Assembly (NCBI GenBank): GCA_025457985.1
Contig: JALOTI010000108.1
Location: 1-6,818 of the forward strand
DNA from: Leptospira sp.
GTDB lineage: Bacteria; Spirochaetota; Leptospiria; Leptospirales; Leptospiraceae
Reading direction: 5' to 3'
Length of the DNA stretch: 6,818 nucleotides
The stretch's first letter is position 1. Each line of letters starts with the position of its first letter. Made by a program: the position numbers and the translations under genes. Below are positions 1 through 3,952 of the stretch, in pieces. The notes beneath the pieces are model-generated. The model ran no database searches. It saw nothing but the letters and a program-made list of their open reading frames with translations, and was not told the origin of the DNA.

Positions 1-135
1 ATTTACGCCGTGAGTTTCGATTCCCGCACTATAGATATTAGCGATCTGACCACCAAATTCCCTTAGCCAACCTTCCGCCATTTGACTGCGGCAACTATTT
101 CCAGTACATAATACAAGTATATTCTTCTTTTCCAT
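1..135 (-). CDS. arsC: Arsenate reductase, thioredoxin-coupled type (N-terminal part, runs off the left edge)
   Basis: The 45 visible codons begin [20 protein letters not shown] and end in [11 protein letters not shown]. The CX5R phosphate-binding loop of the low-molecular-weight tyrosine phosphatase fold is complete: nucleophile Cys10, then Thr-Gly-Asn-Ser-Cys15, then Arg16. Cys10, Cys15 and the [10 protein letters not shown] stretch are characteristic of the Staphylococcus pI258-type ArsC. That enzyme reduces arsenate to arsenite in the cytoplasm and is recycled by thioredoxin. The later redox cysteines of this family (near 82 and 89 in pI258 ArsC) lie outside the window, so the full mechanism cannot be confirmed. 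The ATG shares one base with the arsR stop codon (TAATG), which suggests translational coupling within one transcript. A GGAGA ten bases upstream, inside the arsR end, could serve as ribosome site. An ordinary low-molecular-weight protein tyrosine phosphatase is the alternative, but the [10 protein letters not shown] stretch and the ArsR neighbour argue for ArsC. Confidence 0.9.
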   Translation of the reverse strand, partial: MEKKNILVLCTGNSCRSQMAEGWLREFGGQIANIYSAGIETHGVN

Positions 136-473
136 TAACAACAGTTCTCCGTACTTTTGTTCTCAAATAATTCTATAAATAAATTGTCCAAATTTTGTTT
201 TGCTCTCTCTAAGTTTGCCCAATCAATACAATAACACGAGGCATTACCTTCCACTTCGCCAGTAATGAGACCAGCTAATTTGAGTTCTTTGAGGTGCTGA
301 GAAACGGTCGCTTGGGATAGAGGTAATACTTCGACGATTTCTCCGCAGACACAAGACTTCCTTTGGGCAAGAGTTTGTAAGATACTGATCCTTGCCGGAT
401 GGGAGAGGAGTTTTGCAAAATCGGCTACTTCCCGTTCGTGGATTCCAAATTCTTCTTTTTTATTTTGTGCCAT
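135..473 (-). CDS. arsR: ArsR/SmtB-family metalloregulator (arsenite-responsive repressor)
   Basis: This is a cytoplasmic winged-helix repressor of 112 residues from the ATG at 473. A GTG at 509 would add 12 residues. The ATG is preferred because the shorter form matches the usual size of the family and the extra segment shows no conserved feature, although neither start has a strong Shine-Dalgarno. Residues 18-36 ([19 protein letters not shown]) are the typical ArsR dimer and first-helix region. SCVCGEIV (Cys41, Cys43) is the metal-sensing motif, and [19 protein letters not shown] (52-70) is the recognition helix and start of the wing. The wing hairpin carries Cys80-x-Cys82, and the protein ends in Cys111-Cys112. 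The third cysteine of the classical CVCxxC motif is replaced by Ile46, so another cysteine must complete a three-thiolate site. It overlaps arsC by one base and lies downstream of a 17-bp palindrome, as expected for an autoregulated ars operon. The inducer could be another thiophilic ion, but the arsC neighbour favours arsenite. Confidence 0.9.
   Translation of the reverse strand: MAQNKKEEFGIHEREVADFAKLLSHPARISILQTLAQRKSCVCGEIVEVLPLSQATVSQHLKELKLAGLITGEVEGNASCYCIDWANLERAKQNLDNLFIELFENKSTENCC
146..150 (-). promoter_or_regulatory. Candidate ribosome binding site of arsC
   Basis: On the minus strand GGAGA ends ten bases before the arsC ATG. It lies within the last codons of arsR (Glu-Asn-Cys-Cys-stop). 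The spacing is slightly long, so re-initiation at the overlapping TAATG may contribute as much as this site. Confidence 0.45.
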
Positions 474-558
474 TGAGTCTACGTACTTCTGACAATGGAC
501 TCCCGCCACATCCGAAAATGGGCATGGGAATCTGCGTCCCTTCTCACGTTACGAATAA

Positions 559-587
559 ATGAATGTATATCGCCGATATACGATCAA
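559..587 (-). promoter_or_regulatory. Tentative arsR promoter spanning the palindrome
   Basis: On the minus strand TTGATC (587-582) resembles a -35 box and ATTCAT (564-559) is a weak -10 match. The 17-base spacer between them is exactly the palindrome. A repressor bound there would block polymerase directly. The -10 match is poor (three of six), so the exact boxes are uncertain. Confidence 0.3.
565..581. promoter_or_regulatory. Candidate ArsR operator (17-bp palindrome)
   Basis: GTATATCG-C-CGATATAC is a perfect inverted repeat of 8 bp around a single central base. It lies 92 bp upstream of the preferred arsR start and 56 bp upstream of the GTG start. AT-rich palindromes of this size containing ATATCG/CGATAT-like half-sites are typical targets of ArsR-family dimers. 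No other gene start is near it. Assignment as the ArsR site is inferred from position and symmetry. Confidence 0.6.
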
Positions 588-607
588 CTTAAATATAAAA
601 AAACCTC

Positions 608-651
608 AAAAAAATTGAAATCCCCAAACAAAGTTTTCAGGTGTAGTGGGG
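608..651 (-). terminator. Weak candidate terminator downstream of the three-gene cluster
   Basis: On the minus strand CCCCA (651-647) and TGGGG (626-622) can pair around a 20-base loop. Seven bases further on comes a run of seven T (614-608). The stem is short, the loop is large and the T-run is displaced, so this is a poor intrinsic terminator. It is listed because it is the only stem-plus-T-tract seen between the stop codon at 729 and the arsR promoter. Confidence 0.2.
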
Positions 652-728
652 CAACATTTTCCAGAAGAGGGCTCCAGTTACCTGACCCCCCGCCCAAGCA
701 TTCTTTAGCGAAGGGATGGGATCTAGAT

Positions 729-1511
729 TTATGGAATCACGACAGGAGTATCGGTTGAAGGCGTATCTGGTCGTACTTTTGGTTCGCTATCCTGGGAGGG
801 TGTTGCGGACTCCCATTCGCCAGGTGCAGGTGCTTTATTTCCCTCAACAGAAAAAAGCCATTCGTCCCTGTTCGGCTCGTTTGAGTTAGAGGATGGTTTG
901 AATGTGTCAATCGGTCGAACTGTGATCGAAACATATTGGATAATCCTTTCATCTTTGACTGGATCGAGATACGCCAAACTATCATTACGCCATCGCAGTC
1001 TTGTCCTTGCTTCCCTGCGGAAACTTTTCATAACAAGGTCTAAATCCTTTGCATATTTTGAAAAAAGAGCACGTGGAGTTTTTGCCTGAATTACAAAATA
1101 CGATCCACCTTGTTTGTGGAATAAAAACCGATTCGAAATTAAGACTTTATTTTCTGTATAATGAATGACCACAAAGGAGGACTCCTCAAATCCAGACACT
1201 TCATTGGTAAGTCTTTTTTCGTTAACCACCTTTAAATCGGGATAACGTTTTAGAAATGTATCGATGGTTTCTTCGATGAATCGATCTAAGTCATAATCTT
1301 TCGTACGTTTTACAGAATCGATCTGAAGGATCGCTTCTCTGTTTGCTTTTGCAAATTGGATTTTCGCTGTTTCTTGGAATCGTTGGACAGACTTGGTCCA
1401 GCCTCGGGGAAACTCAAAAGCAAAACCGAGTGAGTCCTCGATCCAAGTACCAGCCATCAAAGGTGAGCTGAGTAGTATTGCGAGTAATAGAGTTGGGATT
1501 TTGAGTTTCAT
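729..1511 (-). CDS. Exported DcrB/PsbP-like (DUF1795-type) protein
   Basis: The protein has 260 residues. Residues 1-20 form a signal peptide: MKLKIP, a Leu-rich core, and a likely signal peptidase I site after Ala20 (SSPLMA|GTW). There is no cysteine, so it is not a lipoprotein; it is expected in the periplasm or secreted. Residues 29-165, from GFAFEFPRGW to LDLVMKSF, follow the pattern of the Mog1/PsbP/DcrB fold: an opening strand ending in a P-x-GW turn, a central acidic helix (DLDRFIEETIDTFLKRYPDL), then paired strands and a closing helix. That fold has no catalytic signature, so no reaction can be assigned. A basic linker (164-176) and a Pro/Ser/Thr/Asp-rich tail (224-260) follow the domain. 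It is the last gene of the cluster, 26 bases after the epimerase stop. The ATG lacks a clear Shine-Dalgarno but directly precedes the signal peptide. The family call rests on pattern only. Confidence 0.7.
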   Translation of the reverse strand: MKLKIPTLLLAILLSSPLMAGTWIEDSLGFAFEFPRGWTKSVQRFQETAKIQFAKANREAILQIDSVKRTKDYDLDRFIEETIDTFLKRYPDLKVVNEKRLTNEVSGFEESSFVVIHYTENKVLISNRFLFHKQGGSYFVIQAKTPRALFSKYAKDLDLVMKSFRREARTRLRWRNDSLAYLDPVKDERIIQYVSITVRPIDTFKPSSNSNEPNRDEWLFSVEGNKAPAPGEWESATPSQDSEPKVRPDTPSTDTPVVIP

Positions 1512-1537
1512 CAGTTTTAGTATCGGAATGCAATCGC

Positions 1538-2515
1538 CTATTTATTGAACCTCTGGATTTCTTTTCGTAAATTCCATTTTGGAAAAATTCCCAATTTTCT
1601 CCAAGAATTTTCGTCGTAGATGGCAACCGATTCTAGAATAGGCAGTAGGGGAGAATTGTGGTATGGCCTTTTTTTGACATAATATAGGATTCGAATTCCC
1701 CATTCGATCAATTTACCCAAAATACCATCCACGGCTAAACCAAAAGCAAAGGTAGGAATTCGTTTTTCCTCTTTTAAGATTTGAATGACGGAGCCAATGG
1801 AATAAAACTCAGGTTCTGAAAGAACATATATTGGATCTAAGTTATTTTCTGATAGAGCTTCTTCGATCCATACTTCCAAAAATGACACCACATCATCCAC
1901 ATGGACAATGGATTTTTTGCGATCCGTTTGAGTTTTCGGAAAGATGCCTCGTTTCCCAAGAGATTCAAGTTTGGAAATGAAACTTTTACTTCCTTGCCCA
2001 TAAACACTTGCAAGGCGAATTATGGAAAAAGGAAAGTTTGATTTGTTGATTGGAGGCAAAAGGTAATCTTCTGCTTCTTTTTTGGTTCTGGCGTAGATAC
2101 TAGTTCCTTGGCGGTCCGAAGAGAAATGGAGATTTGTATTTTTTCCCCCGTAAACGGATACAGAGCTGATAAACCCAAAACGTTTGATTTTTTTTAATTT
2201 GCCAAATTCAAATAGATGTTTGGTGGAATGTACATTGATTTGTGAGTATTCTTCACTCGTTGCTGAGCTACCGGATACTACGGCTGCCATATGGAGAATC
2301 AAATCGATCTTTTCGGGAATTTGAAATTCATCCGATGAATGGATAGAATTTAGATCTCGTTCGTAAAATTTAAAATTGCTATGAAAACGAATCTCTTCAG
2401 GAAAAGCATCATAGTGTTTTCCCAGGCAAATGATTTTATAATGGGTGAGAATTTTTGGAAGTAGTTGTTTGCCAATAACTCCGGAACCACCCGTAAGTAA
2501 GATTGTCTTTTTCAT
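1538..2515 (-). CDS. NAD(P)-dependent epimerase/dehydratase, extended short-chain dehydrogenase family
   Basis: The protein has 325 residues and an extended-SDR layout. The Rossmann dinucleotide loop is LLTGGSGVIG (Gly9, Gly12, Gly15). HMAAVVSG (75-82) is the strand-4 cofactor motif, and ISSVSVYGG (116-124) carries the active-site serine (Ser117 or 118). Tyr141-x3-Lys145 (YARTK) is the catalytic pair, RLASVYGQG (167-175) follows, and IVHVDDVV (203-210) is the typical C-lobe motif. All catalytic positions are intact. Such enzymes act on nucleotide sugars (4-epimerase, 4,6-dehydratase, reductase) or on steroid- and flavonoid-like substrates; the substrate cannot be read from this sequence. The C-terminal 70 residues are hydrophobic and basic (AFGLAVDGILGKLIEWGIRI, 257-276), which hints at membrane association. 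The ATG directly follows the TAA of the DUF445 gene with no intervening base and has no obvious ribosome site of its own, so it is probably translated by coupling. Confidence 0.85.
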   Translation of the reverse strand: MKKTILLTGGSGVIGKQLLPKILTHYKIICLGKHYDAFPEEIRFHSNFKFYERDLNSIHSSDEFQIPEKIDLILHMAAVVSGSSATSEEYSQINVHSTKHLFEFGKLKKIKRFGFISSVSVYGGKNTNLHFSSDRQGTSIYARTKKEAEDYLLPPINKSNFPFSIIRLASVYGQGSKSFISKLESLGKRGIFPKTQTDRKKSIVHVDDVVSFLEVWIEEALSENNLDPIYVLSEPEFYSIGSVIQILKEEKRIPTFAFGLAVDGILGKLIEWGIRILYYVKKRPYHNSPLLPILESVAIYDENSWRKLGIFPKWNLRKEIQRFNK

Positions 2516-3733
2516 TTATAAAGTAACCATTTGAAACCAGCCAACTAATGCACCTAATGCGGCTCCTACTAATATCAATAACATCTCATCTTCTTGGAAA
2601 GCAGAACGCAAAATTGATTCAAATTCATTTGGGGGAAGACTCGACATTCGATCTCCCATCATTTTTTCTAATTCTAAAGCCTCACCTAAATACTCTTCAA
2701 AATGAAACGAACTTTCAATTGCATTTGCTGCCATAGAAGTTGCAATTCTCTCCTTTGCCGATTCAAAATCATTTATCTTTCCAGCCATAAACAGGATTGG
2801 CTTAGCCAAAGTTGATACATCATCTACATGTTTGATAATCTCCGATTCGATAATCCCAGATATTTCAGATGAGGCCTTTCCAAATATCAATTCTTGTAAG
2901 ATATTTTTAGGAGTGAGTATTTTTTCACTGACCAATTTTGCATAGAGCCTAGAAACCTCATTCTGTCTTTTTAAAAAAAGACCTTGGTAGGTAAATAAAC
3001 CTAAAAACTTTTTTGGGAAGAGGGGGCGAAAGATCATTTCCAAAGCTAAATAATTTGTCAAATATCCAACAATGATTCCTTGTACTGGTAGAGTCCATAA
3101 CACAGGATATACGATCATTATAACCATCTGTATCAATCCAAGTAAAAAACCAAAATAGAACCCCGATCTTTCGATGAACAAAAACTCAGGACCACCAACT
3201 TTTTGAAAGATTTCAACAACAAGTCCTACGTTTTCCCCTGAAAGTTTTTTTAAAACTAAAGCCTTTACGTCAAACAGAGAATTGATATCTTTTTGAAGTT
3301 TACGGATTACCTTTCGTATCGTATGTCCACTTTCTCGTTTCACCTTATGATAGATTTCTTCTTTTACTAAATCAGGCATCATTTCCCAAAGTTTTGGATC
3401 AATACTGTCTGAAAATTCTTTCATCGTATAACGGATGCTTGATTCCATTGCAGGTAAAAAAACTTTTTCAGCCCTTTTGGGATCTACTTTTGCAAATACT
3501 TCTTGGATATTTAGCAGGCGTTCTGTGATTACGTCTACTGACTTACTTGCCATTTTATGGGCTTTACGAGGGATAATCCCTTGCCAACCCAAATAAGGAG
3601 GAATTCCGACAAAACGTAGAGGATAGAAAGTCATCTTGAGCGCGAGCCAATTTGTAACCCATCCCACAAATCCGTAGGTAAATGGTATGATTAGGAGTTT
3701 CCCACTTCCCAAGTCGAATCCAAATATCTCCAT
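2516..3733 (-). CDS. DUF445-family multi-pass membrane protein with tandem halves
   Basis: The protein has 405 residues from the ATG at 3733. A GTG at 3781 would add 16 polar, arginine-containing residues and is less likely, because the candidate promoter places the transcript start downstream of it. The N-terminal hydrophobic segment carries GWVTNWLALKMTFYP (24-38) followed by GIIPRKAHK (52-60), the hallmark of the DUF445 (YheB/UPF0754) family. A second hydrophobic segment (about 192-235) carries a matching GYLTNYLALEMIFRP (223-237). Between and after these lie amphipathic helical regions (61-180 and 258-383), and the protein ends in a third hydrophobic segment, LLILVGAALGALVGWFQMV. That end resembles FGFLLGLIQMV at 194-204, so the protein reads as two homologous units of about 200 residues. 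It is an inner-membrane protein of unknown biochemical function. It heads the cluster, with its stop abutting the epimerase start. The family assignment is firm; the role is not known. Confidence 0.85.
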   Translation of the reverse strand: MEIFGFDLGSGKLLIIPFTYGFVGWVTNWLALKMTFYPLRFVGIPPYLGWQGIIPRKAHKMASKSVDVITERLLNIQEVFAKVDPKRAEKVFLPAMESSIRYTMKEFSDSIDPKLWEMMPDLVKEEIYHKVKRESGHTIRKVIRKLQKDINSLFDVKALVLKKLSGENVGLVVEIFQKVGGPEFLFIERSGFYFGFLLGLIQMVIMIVYPVLWTLPVQGIIVGYLTNYLALEMIFRPLFPKKFLGLFTYQGLFLKRQNEVSRLYAKLVSEKILTPKNILQELIFGKASSEISGIIESEIIKHVDDVSTLAKPILFMAGKINDFESAKERIATSMAANAIESSFHFEEYLGEALELEKMMGDRMSSLPPNEFESILRSAFQEDEMLLILVGAALGALVGWFQMVTL

Positions 3734-3771
3734 ATCTGTCCATAAATGCCTTCCCTGCCGGCTAAGTCTAG

Positions 3772-3800
3772 GGCAAAGCACTCGGACACAAACATGTCAA
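3772..3800 (-). promoter_or_regulatory. Candidate promoter of the DUF445 - epimerase - DcrB-like cluster
   Basis: A perfect TTGACA lies on the minus strand at 3800-3795. The hexamer 17 bases on (TTTGCC, 3777-3772) is a poor -10. If this is the promoter, transcription starts near 3765, which excludes the upstream GTG at 3781 and supports the ATG at 3733. Confidence is limited by the weak -10. Confidence 0.35.
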
Positions 3801-3828
3801 AAAATGTTCCTTTCACAAAAAAAATGTT
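3799..3828. repeat. 10-bp direct repeat with 20-bp period between divergent promoters
   Basis: AAAAAATGTT occurs at 3799-3808 and again at 3819-3828. The start-to-start distance is 20 bp, close to two helical turns. The left copy also forms an inverted repeat with AACAT at 3791-3795 (AACAT-N8-ATGTT, 3791-3808). The repeats overlap or touch the -35 boxes proposed for both directions, so they could be a regulator site. They could also simply reflect A-tract-rich promoter DNA. Confidence 0.35.
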
Positions 3829-3856
3829 TGCATTCTGTACGGGATACCCCTACAAA
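3828..3856 (+). promoter_or_regulatory. Candidate promoter of the large lipoprotein gene
   Basis: TTGCAT (3828-3833) and TACAAA (3851-3856) are separated by 17 bases and match the sigma-70 consensus at three and four of six positions. Transcription would start near 3863, the first base of the stem-loop at 3863-3894. The boxes are mediocre. Confidence 0.3.
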
Positions 3857-3862
3857 TGTGAT

Positions 3863-3894
3863 ACTTCGGTTCTTCCTTAGGAATATCCCGAAGT
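3863..3894 (+). promoter_or_regulatory. Stem-loop in the leader of the lipoprotein gene
   Basis: ACTTCGG (3863-3869) pairs perfectly with CCGAAGT (3888-3894). Inside it TTCC (3873-3876) pairs with GGAA (3880-3883) around a TTA loop. The two stems are separated by an internal loop of three and four bases. The structure ends 58 bases before the start codon and is not followed by a T-run, so it is not an intrinsic terminator. It could be a 5'-end stabiliser, a regulatory RNA element or a protein-binding palindrome. Confidence 0.4.
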
Positions 3895-3941
3895 CAATTG
3901 AAAGAAATTTTGGCCGAAAAGCCAATAAGCGAATCTGAATT

Positions 3942-3948
3942 GAGGTGA
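3942..3948 (+). promoter_or_regulatory. Ribosome binding site that fixes the lipoprotein start
   Basis: GAGGTGA ends four bases before the ATG at 3953. It is the best Shine-Dalgarno in the window. It decides for this ATG over the in-frame ATGs at codons 6 and 15, which would also cut into the signal peptide. Confidence 0.7.
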
Positions 3949-3952
3949 ATCT

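Noticed and set aside
663..712. C-rich and G-rich stretch (ACCCCCCGCCC then GGGATGGG) as a terminator or repeat element.
   Set aside because: The pairing is imperfect, with a large symmetrical internal loop, and no T-run follows on either strand. It could be a genome-specific intergenic repeat, but one copy in the window cannot show that.
495..758. Plus-strand open frame of 87 codons in the gap between arsR and the DcrB-like gene.
   Set aside because: It overlaps the arsR upstream region and the putative operator, has no ribosome site, and encodes a polar sequence with no recognisable pattern. The palindrome and candidate promoter explain the region better.
3779..3781. GTG as an upstream start for the DUF445 protein.
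   Set aside because: It adds 16 polar residues with several arginines that do not resemble the family N-terminus, and it lies upstream of the transcript start predicted from the TTGACA box.
3841..3850. GGGATACCCC as a regulatory hairpin.
   Set aside because: A 3-bp stem is too short to support. It falls in the spacer of the proposed promoter and occurs easily by chance.
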